From contig QANY01002371.1 of the NCBI GenBank assembly GCA_003255025.1, forward strand, positions 434,001 through 498,000: a stretch of 64,000 nucleotides of DNA, given 5' to 3'. Below, one piece after another: positions 45,891 through 58,665 of this stretch (positions are counted from its first letter, which is position 1; every line of letters starts with the position of its first letter). Both the position numbers and the translations under genes were made by a program. The DNA comes from Datisca glomerata (lineage: Eukaryota; Streptophyta; Magnoliopsida; Cucurbitales; Datiscaceae). The notes below the pieces were generated by a model. The model saw nothing but the letters and a program-made list of their open reading frames with translations, was not told the DNA's origin and searched no databases.

Positions 45891-46139
45891 TTAATTCAAA
45901 ATAGTGCAGGTAATATATGTAAAATAAAAGATATAAAAATATTCTAACACTATAATATTTACGAATGAATGTATATAAAAAGTGAGGAGTTATTATATCT
46001 TTAGAAGGACCGCTACTATTGTTTAATGATATTGAAAGTAACACACAATAAATCTTTATAAACGATATTTTTGGTCTATAAAGAATTGGAGGCATTATTT
46101 TGAATTGGTCTTATAAGAATTTTGATAGCATTTGTTATT

Positions 46140-48240
46140 CTAGTCTTGATAATACAACATATAATTGTCCATGTGAGAAAACTGGTTCAGGTATATATAA
46201 ACTTTCAAAATCTAGCATTTGACCTTGGGCTTTATTTATAGTCATAGTAAAGCTCAATCAAATGGGAAATTGTCTTCGATTAAATGGGGAAGAGTCTTTT
46301 TCATTTTCAAGCGAGATAAATACAATTTGTTGTAGAAATACTTGTTTACCTTTATGGTGACCATTTGAAATTTCAGCATCAATAATATTTTGGTTAAATT
46401 GTCGACATATTAATCGAGTGCCATTACATAATCTTCAGATGGATTAATATTTCGAAGTAAAATAACTAGACAATTTGGTTTCAATATTAACTCATGAGGA
46501 GGAAAACTAGTTGGGTTTAAGAAATTCATAAAATCTTCATGCATTATCTCATTTATATTGTCAATCATTTTATCAAAAACTATAATATTTTATGATATTT
46601 CTTGGGAATTGATGAATTAAGAAGTGGTTAATTTCATCAACATTTTTCATTCTTTGGTGCTAATATAATTCAGTTAAAGATAGAATTTTCATTTTCATTA
46701 TAGGTATGAATGTTAGGAAAAACAATGTCCGAAGTAACTTCGTTGAAATTGTATCATCAATGTAAGGAATAATCATGTGGGATGGTAGTTGAATATTGTC
46801 ATCAGTATATGTATTTCGGTTTCATCACCTATTCGTAACAAGTATGTACTAAATATTGGATCTGAATTTGCTCTCATGCTCCCCGTCAGTTGAATTTTTT
46901 TGAAATTTTCCATAAGGGTGAGCTAACTAAACTTGCATCAATAATTTCTGCTTTTGTCCCTTTTGGAATAATTGGAAGAACTTTGCCACCAAATATTAAG
47001 GGACACTCATTAATGTCTTTAAGTAATTGATCTGGTGTTTCAATTATTTGTCTCCTACACATTGGTGTCTCCTCCCATATAATTAATTTTGGAGCTCGTA
47101 TTAAATTACCCAAACTTGATTGCTTACTTATGGAACAAATAACTGATTCTTGCATGTGTAAATGTATTTTAAATCTAGAATGTAAGGTACGACGACCGGG
47201 TAGTATTGAAGCTACATCTCCAGATGAAGCAGTTGCTATTGCGATAAGACCTTTTGATCTTACCGCGGCTAATATAGCATGCTACAAAAAGATTTTCCCA
47301 CTTCCAGTAGGGCTGTCTAGGAAAAAATCTCCTAGATTTTCTTCGAACATTCTACCTAATATAATTTCATATACATATCTTTACGTTGTATTTAGGAAGG
47401 ATACTGAGTGAATATCATTTTAATCTTAGGCACGTGGAGTTCCTCATCAATTTCTTTAAATTCCTTTCATATATCATGTATATTTGGTTGGATCAATTAA
47501 AGAGTGGTCTTTGATTGTTTTTCTCATTGTTTCAAGAATAGAATTAATTTCTTGCAGTACTTATAAACTTATGTTTGTAGAAGTAGTTCTATGTTTTTTT
47601 TTGCAAGATAATGGTTTCTCAAAATTTTGCCAACATTTTTAGGGTTATTTGGATTACCGTACACTAATGTAGTTGCAAAAATATGATGCAAAGTGTGTGC
47701 AAAAATATGATGCAAAGTGTGTGGCATTTGGTATTCCGATACTTCTTCTAAACATTGACTTAAACCGTCATTAGATTCTAAAAGGCCATAAGATAATGCA
47801 GCATCACGAAATGAAGAATTGAGGCTGCCATTAATTTTAGTAGATCAGCAAATGAAGTTGGATATTTGATATGCTTAAGCAAAAGTCAGAGATAATATCG
47901 TTCAAGTTCTATGGGATTAGCAGTTACAATTCAACCTGTCACGTGGCCTCGTTTTCTAGGATTCCAAAGTTTGTCCTTATTCCAAACAAAATGTTGAGGA
48001 AATTTTTGTATAATAAAATTTTGATATAAGTTCTAATAGAGTTTGTTAAAAATAATTTGTTAGCATAGTTTTTTTTAGCAAAGGTATTGTTGATCACATT
48101 ACCTAAATAAGTTGATTATGTTCAAGATGTAATTGAAGTGTAACTACAGAAGGATATATTTCATTTAATAGAAAACCATAAATTCTCCAAGTAGCTTTAG
48201 GTGGAGAAGAAAAATATGCTAAAACTTTCATAACGACAGT
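46140..48240 (-). pseudogene. Helitron PIF1-like helicase, broken
   Basis: In order on the minus strand: PKATWRIYGFLLNEIYPSVV (about 48210), NRLKFVWNKDKLWNPRKRG-type text, a Walker A remnant (LEVGKSF, about 47300), LPGRRTLHSRFKI (about 47180), then SSLGNLIRAPKLIIWEETPM (Walker B, 47110-47050) and VLPIIPKGTKAEIIDASLVS. The C-terminal helicase motif has VYIYLNQFSHMDNYML (about 46180). The helicase would unwind DNA at the donor site. Many frameshifts and stops. Confidence 0.75.
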
Positions 48241-48249
48241 GTAATGAAC

Positions 48250-49000
48250 AACGCTCAAGCGGTAAAAATTGGCAAGCGAAAAAGAAAAGGAAGGACGAGT
48301 TGAGAAAGCGGGTGAAAGGGGAAAGTGCTAAAAAGAGGTTCAAAGCGATAAAACAGGTTCACCCTGAGGATAAAGTCTATACTCCTTTTGATTGTACCTC
48401 TCAATCAATCCTGGAGACCATAAAGGATGAACAATGGCTGAGGAGACTTGCGCCACTCACGAAACAGCAGCATGAAAGGGAAAAAACAAGTATTGCTCGT
48501 AGTAAGACTAATGGCCATCTCATGAGGAACTGCTATTAGCTGAAGGACTATATAGAGGAATTGATAGAAATGGTTGTTTAGGACACTTTATAACTAAAAA
48601 GGAACAGATAAGAACAGAAGAAAAAAGTGAACATCCCAAGAATCAAGAGCCATTTAGGATTGTGGACACCATCATGAGACTCACTGAGTTAGACAAAACG
48701 ACAAGGAAATAATGAAAGGTGTACTCCAAGAAGCATGCTTTGGAAAAGAGAATGAATTGGCTGGAGTCCCCAATGGCATTCAGATCATTTTTTACGATCT
48801 CGATAACGGTAAACGAGAAGAACATAGCGACACTTTGGTGCTCACAATTCAGATTAGAAATTGTTGATTACGAAAGGTTTAGTCGATAAGGAAGTGTGGT
48901 GAATGTATTGCATCGGTCAACTATAACAACGATTTCCACGAGAACCCCCACATTGCTTGGAGTAGGCCAACTGTTAATTAGGATCAATGGAGCGGAATCC
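48250..49000 (+). pseudogene. Gypsy (Tat-type) gag C-terminus and protease fragment, plus strand
   Basis: 48300-48539 encodes KRFKAIKQVHPEDKVYTPFD, LETIKDEQWLRRLAPL and SKTNGHLMRNCY, followed after a stop by LKDYIEELIEMVV, the gag tail of Tat elements. Farther on GIQIIFYDLDNGKREEHSDT and LVLTIQIRNC match the start of the protease. It is opposite in strand to the neighbouring Helitron and copia relics. No LTR of this piece is recognised. Confidence 0.6.
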
Positions 49001-49619
49001 TACCACTCCATGTACATGCACAACCGTACAACCACGTAACTGATCGTCGTATAATACCAGACTTCAGAGGTCTTGGATCCACAAAATAAAGGCGGTATTG
49101 TCAACATATAACCAGATGCTTAAGTACCCTTCATCTTGAAGAAATCAACGCAGCGAAAAATATTGGATCTTGAAATGAGAAACAACATATTCCTTATGGA
49201 TTAGAAAAATACCTTTTGGAGCATGAAATTGAAAATCGAAACCTCATAATCTTCCTTGTTATTTCTCAGACCGTCAACCAAAATCATGAACGGGTGGACG
49301 CTCGAATAAAATTAAAACAAAACTAACTCATCTTTCTTTACCAAAAGAATAATATATTCGGGGAATTTTTTTTTGTTTCATGAAGTAAAAAACTGTATTT
49401 TTCTTGTTGTTGTTGAAGAATTGAATCAATAATTCCATATAAAACAGTTTTTTTACACTTAATTGAACGTATGCCCAAAGAATACACTCTTTCAAAAGGA
49501 AAGGCCACAATTGCAACCATTAAAATGATACGGTTGCAAATTTACACCCCAACCGTATTATTCTATTTTTTAAATTACATAATTAATTAAAATTAAATTA
49601 ATTAATTTTAATTAATCAT
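49001..49619. other. Unassigned repeat-rich sequence
   Basis: No coding frame. It probably continues transposon debris, but I cannot assign it. Confidence 0.35.
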
Positions 49620-49909
49620 TGGTATGTTAGAATAAATATTGAACTAGTTTTTAGACCATATGATTGACTATTGGGTATCACGTTGAGTCACTTGTTTATT
49701 AAACAAGTCTCGTCACAATGTAACTCAAATTCGAGGCTAGTAAGGGGCCATAAGGATAAAAATATATTTAGCCATATAATTAATAAATTCTATCGATTAA
49801 ACTCATAATCAAATTTATTCATTATTAGTTATAATTAACTCCACTATAAAATCGTAATTGAACTCCAATGTATTTTATATTACTCGACGTAATTATCCTT
49901 GACCTATTA

Positions 49910-52422
49910 TGTAACACCCCAATACTAAAAATACCTTATTGATTATAATTTAGGAAGTGATATCCTCTTTAAGTTAATTAAACATCTAATATGAAAGATA
50001 TAGCTTTATTTAAAACATAACTTTATCAAATCCTTTATTCAAATTTATAAGTATTGAATTCAAAGTACTTAAATAATAATAAAAAATTTGCAACGGAAAG
50101 TTAGTCAAATAACAACCAATAATTTTAAGCTAAATCGTCAAAGTAATAATAATTAATCATAAAGTAATTGTCTGAAAATTTTTATTCAAACTATTCTACT
50201 GAGTCCAATTCGCCCGCAAGGTATCGTCTCGCAATTACTCCTCACCTGAAAATATTTAGAAACCACGGAATGAGCTAAAGCCCAGTAAGTAAAATCTTAC
50301 ACATACTCAACAAACACATGCGCATTCAATTCCATTTTAAAAACATTTGTGTTTGACATACACTTTATAATCATTTTATCACTTTATCTCCTTTGCTTTC
50401 ATTAATTACGTTTCATTACATTCTTTCCATGCAAACTTGTCACGTTCCTTTCTTTACTATTTCCATTGCATTCATTTCTTTCTTTTATTCGCGAGCTCAC
50501 TTGTGTAATGTTTAGCCAATCAGAGGCAATGGACAATTATTACGGAACCTGTTAGACTACCGGGCCCTGGTAGTATCATTCATTCACATTATATCATGGG
50601 ACAAGTCAAACGATCATCCATTCACATTATATTGCTGGACAAGTTAAACAATCATCCATTCGCATTAACCATTAACGATTGTTGGGTCCGCCGGTCCCCG
50701 CGTCCCATTTTCCACTCACGTATTTCATGGCATAAACACACACCAGGTGTTTAAACTTTTAATTAAATTGATTATATTCATACTACAAACCCTCATGTAT
50801 ATGTAAGAACGTATTTACAATCATTAACATTACAATACAATTACATCACAGATAGCATACATACAAATATAATTAAACATAATATCAAACGACATCACAA
50901 TGATAAATCAATATAACATCGAAGTTTACAAACATTAAAGTATGCGTAAAATTCTACTTACATGACGTCCTTAGTAAAACCAAATGTCTAGAGAATGCTT
51001 CGAGGGGTCAACCAAAACTATTAAATTTACACATTAAAATGTTTTATCAATTTCACATAGTCATTGAAAACATAAAAATATCAATTTCTTATTACATAGA
51101 TGGTAGAGTGGAAAACTAAGTCACTGCTCAAGAATAAAACTCAAATATGTATACTTTATAAGCACGGTACAAATCCAAACTCCAATAGTTTTATAAATTC
51201 ATGATACTTCCTTTTTACTTGTTCTAGTTATAAAACATAGAACATAACTTATACTAGGGCTTTCTAAAAATTATAAAATTCATATAGTATGATCTTGAAA
51301 ACGCTAGGGTTTCACAAATTAAATTTCATAAAATTTCGAGGTTGTTTAGGTGTCAAAACATGGAAACAAATTCATTACAGAAAACTGTTTTCCTTTGAAC
51401 AAAATAGAAACTTTAAAAAAATATATAAACTCGTATGCTTTGGGTTATGACCTAAAATTTATACAGGATATATTTCAACATGTTGAAAAGCTACCATCAA
51501 AATTTGAGACTCAAATTCCATCATTTGGTATACGAAAAATGAAGTCGTTGTTTCATAGTGTGCAGAAAAATCCGAAATGCAGTTTCATTAAAAATCATAT
51601 TTTTTTATTGAAAACGTTTCTCCCTTATTGAAATTGATTCAAGAGGCTTATATGAATCATAAAAGAGTGTTAAAACTCATTATTTTTCAGATCTAAATTA
51701 AAACAGATGAATCTAAACCTAAACATTTAAAAGCGTTGAATACTTTGAAATAAAAAAGTTATGAATCACAAACATTTGTCCTTGCTTATAAGATAAAATT
51801 CTACCAAGAAATCTTTTCACGTCCTCACAACAAGGTAAACACCAAGAGGTAGAAATAAACCTTGAATTTCTATAATTCAATTTTGCTTTGAGAAAGAGGG
51901 GTTCGCTGTGGGAGGGCTGCGTGAGAGAGAGGGTTGGAGATTGAGAGGGCTGCGCGAGAGAGGGTTGGAGATTGAGAGGGCTGCGTGAGAGAGGGTTGGA
52001 GATTGAGAGAGATAGAGAGTATATAATAACTAGGTTAGGGCTACACTAAGGTGTATAAGCACAAATGTATGAGTGAACAAGAGAAAGAGGGGGAGATCGT
52101 TCAAGAAGAAAAAGAGTAATGATAAATGGTGCTACGGTTTTTTTTCTTAAGGTGTAAGTAATATAGGTGTGAGTGAACTTAGAAAAATACAAATAAATCT
52201 AATCTTAATAAGTCAACAATTTTGATAACTAATATCAATTATATTAAAATTATACTAGACACATAATGAGTCGTTAGATCACCTCAAATCTTTTCTCTGC
52301 AAGACATTTAATTAATTCAATCCAAACGTTAAGTCAAATAATCATAGGATAATTAAGAATAAAAATTAACAATTAAACACATAATTTAGTGCAAAATTAG
52401 TTGCGTTGTTATATATTATTCA
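49910..52422 (-). mobile_element. Solo-LTR-like insertion (about 2.5 kb) inside the copia LTR
   Basis: It begins TGTAACACCCC (minus: GGGGTGTTACA, an LTR end common in plant gypsy chromoviruses such as Del/Tekay) and ends TATTATTCA, giving TG..CA. It has no gag/pol. It contains GGAATGAGCTAAAGCCCAGT and a 47-bp repeat pair near 50580-50670. Flanks TATTA and TTATG do not match, so the exact ends or the target duplication are uncertain. Confidence 0.5.
51905..52012. repeat. Minisatellite GGGCTGCGTGAGAGAGGGTTGGAGATTGAGA x3
   Basis: Three units of about 37-39 bp containing AGGGCTGCGYGAGAG and GGTTGGAGATTGAGA. The unit is G/A rich on the plus strand. Confidence 0.8.
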
Positions 52423-53233
52423 TTATGTAATGCCCCTCTATAATATAGTACCGTGCATAATTAGGTTAATTACTATCGACCTAATATTCATAGACATCTT
52501 GGTATCCTTAGGTTCCAAATTCATTCTCCAGGTTAGCTATGATGATTTCCATGCTTGATGGCTCAAGTACAATTATGAATCTCTAGTACTCTACCAGAAA
52601 TACTAAGCGCTTAGTTTACTGTGATCACATAAATGAATTACCTAAGATGTACTATGTCAGTTAATTAAAAATGTCTGGATTCTACTATTGAGAATTTGTG
52701 GACTCACTATCCAATAACTGAGTCATCCAACATTTGAAATATGTTGACTTATAAAGCCTCATTCTTAATAGATCAAAACAACTAAGTTATAAAATATGAG
52801 TTCGTAACTCTCTCAAGATTGAGAGCACTCATAAAATAATAGCAATAAGTCATGATTTTTATTTGATAGTAATTTATTGAAAATCAGATTCATTAGTCAT
52901 TTCAATGCATTCTAAATGTACTAGTACATTAACTATGTATTCTACCCAGTGACTAGGGTAAGACTCTACATAATAGAGTTAATGTACTACAGTCTTTTCT
53001 TAGCAGAGCTCCCAGCTTCACTAGACTATGAAATTAAGTATTTACAAGTCATAGTGACTCTTGATTAAATATTTGTTCCCATGAGCTAAACTTTATAGGA
53101 CTCATAAACCAATTACTATTATGCTTGTGGGCCTTTTACAAGAATGTATTACACATAATATAAGAATAAACTATTTATTATTAATCAAAATAAAATGTCT
53201 CAATAAATATAATAGAATTGCACAATCCTAACA

Positions 53234-54914
53234 TTATTCCACTTGCCCTAAAGCAAGTCTATAATCAGCTTAACCCTCATGTTCTCTACATGTGACCCAT
53301 AGACATTGTGACTAAAGTCTTCGTAAACTAGCCTGCTAGGTTCAATCGCTGAAGTAATCTAATTGAAAATTTTAATCCATATACCGAACTGGTATGATAT
53401 TCTCACCATGATAGATAAACACATAATCTATAATTCTCCTAAGATACTTAAGTATATGCTTCACAGTTATCTAGTGAAATCCCATAAGATTTAACTGATA
53501 TCTACTGACTAAGTCTACTGTGAAATATACATTCGGTGTACAATATAACACACTTAAAACTTCCCACTACCGAAAGCAACAGAACTGTCTTCATGTTATT
53601 TATTCTATCCTATGTCATAAGACATTGACAGAATACATAGGTTCCAAACCTAAAAGGATAACAAGCCATTTCTGGGAATCTTGCATTGCACATGTAAACA
53701 ACATATTATTATCTACGCTATTCAGGATAAGCACATAATTCTATATTTAAGTCTCAAAGAACTTAATTCTTCAAATGAAGACCACTTTCCCAAAGTCTTT
53801 GATATCATAAATTCAGACAAACATGGTTTTATCGATGATATTTAATTATACATCGTTCCTGATGATAAAATGTCATTTATATAAAACACAAAGAAAATCA
53901 TTATGTTTCCTTTATTTCTCTTGTACTGATATGGCTCGTTATGACCTTGATTAAAATCAAAACTTTGATTTCATGATCAACATAATGTTCTAAGTCCTTA
54001 ATGCATGCTTAAGTTTACGACTGGACTAATGCATCATGTATATCATGATTCCTTACCTTTAGCGACAAATCTAAAAATTGAGACATAAAGATATTCATTC
54101 CAAGATTGTCATATAAGATAGCGTTCTTAATATCCATTTACCAAAACTGCTCGTAAACAAGATAAGTTGTAATGGATACAATATATTTATAGACATGAGC
54201 ATGACTATTAGTGAAAATGATCTTCTATACTTAATATCTTCTCTCTAAGTCTGCTATTTCTCACTAAATCTACTCTTGAAGGTCTTGACCTTACGTCTAT
54301 GTCTCGTTTCCGCTTGTAGATCTTCGGCACCTAATACTCTAGGGCTTCTACATACTTCCTCACTCCATTAGAGTTAATGAAATCATTTTCAGATTTCATT
54401 GCTTGAAGCCAGTGATTTGCTTTACATTATTTACAATATCTATGCAGTTACTGTGATATGAATCATTTTCCTCTAAGATGCACTCGAAAGTCTCTCACTT
54501 GAACATAAAGCTGTCAGCTGGTCATGATCCCTTCCCATTACGATGTAATGACTCAGATCTAGTTCATGTTCTGCCACGATTACCATACCAGACTCTCCAA
54601 GGAACATTTATTTCTCATATAAATGAGAAGCGGTCCCACTACAATAAGGTTGTGTAGTACTAGAAAGTATTTCATTCTTATTCTCTTTACTAGTTGGATT
54701 CTCACTAACATCTGGATTTATATATTACCAACTAGATTGCATGGCACATGCATTATCAGAATTTTTTTCTAAGTTTTTGTTGCATCTAGAAATTCCTTTT
54801 AAAATATAGTCTTCTTCCAAGAATACAATATTTATACTTACAAACATTTCCCATTCTTGGTACTATAAAAACAAATAACCTACATTCCTTTTTGTGTATC
54901 CTACAGTTATATAT
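53234..54914 (-). pseudogene. Ty1/copia pol relic (integrase end and reverse transcriptase)
   Basis: On the minus strand, KKECRLFVFIVPRMGN (about 54880) is the integrase C-terminal region. LYDNLGMNIFMSQFLDL (about 54090) matches the RT segment before the catalytic box, and LCVLYK*HFIIRNDV (about 53890) is the eroded YVDD region. Stops occur in most lines. The element is cut at 54914 by the second Tat element; the rest and its 5' LTR should lie beyond the window. Confidence 0.6.
54910..54914. other. Candidate target site duplication TATAT of the second Tat element
   Basis: Five bases before the LTR start TGTTGCAAC; the partner is outside the window. Confidence 0.4.
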
Positions 54915-57728
54915 TGTTGCAACGTGCGCGCGACGCGGAGCGGCGATTAAAAAAAATCATTTTTTGAAGGAAAAAGAAATTTAGAGTCGCCACCAATCAT
55001 TTTAGGGTGTGATTGGTCATCCAATTTTAAGATGAAAATTTTGATCTACGAATACTCAAAATTGGTTCGGGAGTCGTTTGTGTGTGGGGAATGTATTAGC
55101 ACCCCACAACACCCATTATAAAATTGTTACCAAATTTAATCAAATGCTATCCAATTTTTATTTTAAGGTAAATGTTAAAGAGATTCATTTTTTTAATGTC
55201 CCATTTGATGCATTTTGTATCATAAAAATGAACAAAATAAATTACTTTTAATGGGTGATTCAAAGTCCATTAAAAAATTATTTTTTGTATTCTTATATCA
55301 TTTTAAATCAAAGCATTATTAGAGTTATTCTCGGTATCCCAAGAATGACTCCTCACCTCAGTAGTTCGAGAAGTTTAGTATCCCGAAAATCTCAAAATCC
55401 ATCGTCGGATTTTTTTAGTGAAAACTAAATAAAGAAATTTATAAAAATTTAAATCAAATTGTTATGATTTTAATTTACGAGCGTCAATTTTGATGATAAA
55501 AGAATAAAATAATAATTACATACAACTGTGACATATGAAAATAATACATAAATAAATAAGAAGAGATAACAACTATAAAAAATATATATAATAGAAATGA
55601 ATGTTAGAGATGATAAATATTTATGATAAATTTTTAAAAAAAAATATGCATGATGAAAATAATGAAACAAGACATGAAATAATTAAAAATAAATATAAAA
55701 TAAATTACAATAAATTAATAATATCTACTAAAAATAGAAAAATAAACAAACAAAAAACAAAAAATATATATATAAACAACAAAAATGAAAAAAAATAATG
55801 TAAATTTTTTTTGCAGAGGGTGATGTCACCCTCTGTCGACGTCACCCTCTATCTTTTTTTTTTATTTTTCCTTTTTTACACACACACACAGATATATATA
55901 TAATTGCTTAGTAAATAAATTGATAATACATTTTTTATGTGTAAAATAAATTAATCCATGAAGAAAAATGCTTAATTTCATACATGATCATGCCCTTTTT
56001 TACTACATGGTCTATTAATTATCATTTTTATTTCTTCACTCAATGCTAATCATATAGCAAAAGAATGATCATGAATGATAATTAATTTAAACAAGTGTCA
56101 TTAAAAATAAATAAATAATTTTGTTTGGGATATAAACATACCATTTTTTATTTTTGGACTACTTAGTTCACTAATTACCTTTTTTCCTTTCTTCCTTCAT
56201 TGCTAGGAATGATCATGGATGGTAACTAGTTTAAACAAGTGTCACTAGAGAAAATCCATAAAACTTTCAAAATAAAATAATTTTCATTTGGGATATAAAT
56301 ATATCATTATTTTATTGGACTACTTAGTTCACTAATTACCATTTTTCATTTCTTTCTTCATTGCTAGGAATGATCATGGATGATAACTAGTTTAAACAAG
56401 TGTCACAAAAAAAAATCCATAAAACTTTCAAAATAAAATAATTTTTGTTTGGGATATAAATATACCATTTTTTTATTAGACTACTTAGTTCACTAATTGC
56501 CACTTTTCCTTTCTTCCTTCATTTCTAGGAATGATCATGGATGGTAACTATTTAAATAAGTGTCACTAAAGAAAATCTATAAAAATTTTAAAATAAAATA
56601 ATTTTTGTTTGGGATATAAATATATTATTTTTTTATTGGACTACTTAGTTCACTAATTACATGTTTTCATTTCTTCCTTCATTACTAGCAATGATCATGG
56701 ATGTTAACTAGTTTAAACAAGTGTCACTAAAGAAAATCCATAAAATTTTCAAAATAAAATAATTTTTGTTTGCGATATAAATATACCATTTTTTTGATTG
56801 GACTACTTAGTTCACTAATTACCATTTTTCTTTTCTTCCTACATTGCTAGGAATGATCATGGATGATAACTAGTTTAAATAAGTGTCTCAAAAATTGATG
56901 GTCAAAAAATTAAAAAGAAAAGAAGAGAAGATTTGTAAGAACATAAAAAAAAATCAAAGGCTTAAAATATTTGCATAATCTTATATAGAGGTTTTACCCT
57001 CTATTTTATGCATTTTTATGGATGAGAAATTATCATAGGAGATCTTTTCATCAAATGTACACTTTTAGCCCATTAAATGGTTGATTCACATTGAGTTAAT
57101 TTTACACCCCTCAAAATTTTATCCTCATTCTCATTGATTGAGTTGATGACAAAAAAAATATCATCATCAAACTTGTAGAGAGATAAACAATATATGAAAG
57201 CAAAACTAAGATTAAAAGCAGGAGAAATGATAAAGAATGAGTAAACAAACCTATATATGGAAGATGAAACAAAGAAATATCAAATACATGAGTATGAAAA
57301 AGAGATATGATTAATTAGAATGAACAAAATATATTGTAAGCTAAAATGTAAGAGATTTGAACTACTTTAATAAAAAAAATGAGAAGATGGAAGATGAATA
57401 TAAATGAAAACTTACCTTTTTTTCTCTTTTTCACTATTTTCTCAAAACCTCTCTTTCTCTCTCTAAAATCTCTTCTCTTCCTCACTCTCCTAAATCTCCC
57501 ATTTCAAGTGAAGACCTCCCCTCTATTTATAGGCAAAATTAGGGTTTGCCTTTTTTACTTTTAGTCTTTTTTTGCTCACTTTTTTACTTTTTAGTCCTTG
57601 GACCACTTTTCTTATTTTAGTATTGGACTAGTTTTCAAATTATACATATAGTCTTATACTATTATATGAGCCAAAATACAAAGTATGTATATTTAATGTA
57701 TTAGACCAGACAAAATACAGTATCTACA
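54915..57728 (-). repeat. 3' LTR of the second Tat element (2,814 bp)
   Basis: It starts TGTTGCAACGTGCGCGCG and ends CAGTATCTACA. The polypurine tract follows at once. It contains 5.5 tandem units of about 160 bp at 56010-56890. Confidence 0.8.
56010..56890. repeat. 160-bp tandem repeat inside the LTR, about 5.5 copies
   Basis: ACTACTTAGTTCACTAATTA recurs near 56160, 56320, 56481, 56641 and 56803. Each unit also has AGGAATGATCATGGATG and TTTGGGATATAAATAT. The regular spacing of 160-162 bp is satellite-like. Confidence 0.9.
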
Positions 57729-57741
57729 ACTGCCCCCTTTT
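57729..57741 (-). promoter_or_regulatory. Polypurine tract of the second Tat element
   Basis: The minus strand reads CAAAAGGGGGCAGT directly before the LTR start TGTAGATACTG. Confidence 0.85.
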
Positions 57742-57869
57742 GAGCACGCTTCTGATTTCAGAAGGTGTACAAAAGTGTAGATAAGTATTTTGATCGGTAC
57801 AAGAAAACAATATATGAAATTGGGGAATAGAAACCTTGACTAAATAAGGCTCTATGAAATGGAATGGAA

Positions 57870-58665
57870 GCGAAATGGACCTGGATAGACACAGGCTTCG
57901 ACCTCGCTCAATGTGGGGTGATTTAACCGAGATATTTGAAAGGAAATAGACCTGGATGGATGCAGGCTTCGACTCGGTGCGGGTTTGATTTAACCGTGGA
58001 TATTTGAAACAGAAATGAACCAGGTACTGACATCGGGCTTCGACCTTGACTTAATTCGGGTTCGATTTAACCATATTAATTGAACCAGGCGCTGACACCG
58101 GACTTCGACCGCGACCAAGTCGGGTTTGATTTAACCGAAGATATTTGAAAGGAAAACAGACCTTGATAGACACAGACTTTGACCTCGACTCAGTGTGGAT
58201 TCAATTTAACCGCAGATATTTAAAACAGAAATGGACCAGGTGCTGACACCGGGCTTCGACCTCGACTCAATTCGGGTTCGATTTGACCATATTAATTGAA
58301 ATGGATAAGGCGCTGACACTGGGCTTCGACTTCGACTCAATTCGGGTTTGATTTAACCATATTAATTGGAATGGACCAGGCACTGACACTGGGCTTCGAC
58401 CGCGACCAAGTCGGGTTCGATTTAACCGAAGATATTTGAAAGGAAAACGGAACTGGATAGATACAGGCTTCAACCTCGACTTAATGTCAGTTCGATTTAA
58501 CCATATTAATTGAAATGGACCAGGCACTGACACCAGGCTTCGACCGTGATCAAGTCGGGTTCGATTTAACCGAAGATATTTGAAACAGAAATGGACCAGG
58601 TGCTGACACCAGACTTCGATCTCGACTCGATTCGGGTTCGATTTAACCCTATTAATTGATGTTGA
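57870..58665. repeat. Tandem repeats of about 70-80 bp in the 3' region of the second Tat element
   Basis: About ten units built from GGACCAGGCGCTGACACCGG, CTTCGACC and TCGGGTTCGATTTAACC, ending either ATATTAATTGAAAT or GAAGATATTTGAAA. Alternation of the two endings makes a higher-order pattern. The GC content is well above the surroundings. Confidence 0.9.

Larger units (their letters stand above)
43440..48240 (-). mobile_element. Helitron relic (autonomous type, 5' end missing)
   Basis: The minus strand encodes a Helitron helicase followed by an RPA-like single-strand-binding protein. At 43440 the minus strand ends AACGTGCACGTACCCTCACC then TAG|T: a palindrome ACGTGCACGT, about 12 bp, then CTAG before a T, as at Helitron 3' ends. 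The Rep and N-terminal parts are absent. The recognisable sequence stops near 48240, where a plus-strand gypsy gag fragment begins. Many stops show it is inactive. Confidence 0.75.
49625..53233 (-). repeat. Ty1/copia 3' LTR, split by an insertion
   Basis: It starts TGTTAGAAT and ends CCTAACA (TG..CA). On the minus strand it follows a PPT-like GCAAGTGGAATAA directly before TGTTAGGATTG. Removing 49910-52422 leaves an LTR of about 1.1 kb (49625-49909 plus 52423-53233). The bases TGGTA at 49620-49624 may be the left target duplication; the other end lies outside the window. Confidence 0.65.

Noticed and set aside
47130..47411. Plus-strand open frame of 93 codons
   Set aside because: It is antisense to the Helitron helicase, whose motifs are clear on the minus strand.
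53520..53738. Plus-strand open frame of 72 codons
   Set aside because: It is the complement of a decayed copia pol segment.
55470..55798. Asn/Lys-rich and Tyr/Phe-rich open frames in the LTR
   Set aside because: Low-complexity AT-rich sequence inside the LTR; no domain.
56010..58665. Regular repeats resembling a CRISPR array
   Set aside because: The units are contiguous tandem repeats without unique spacers, lie in an LTR retrotransposon, and the DNA is plant nuclear.
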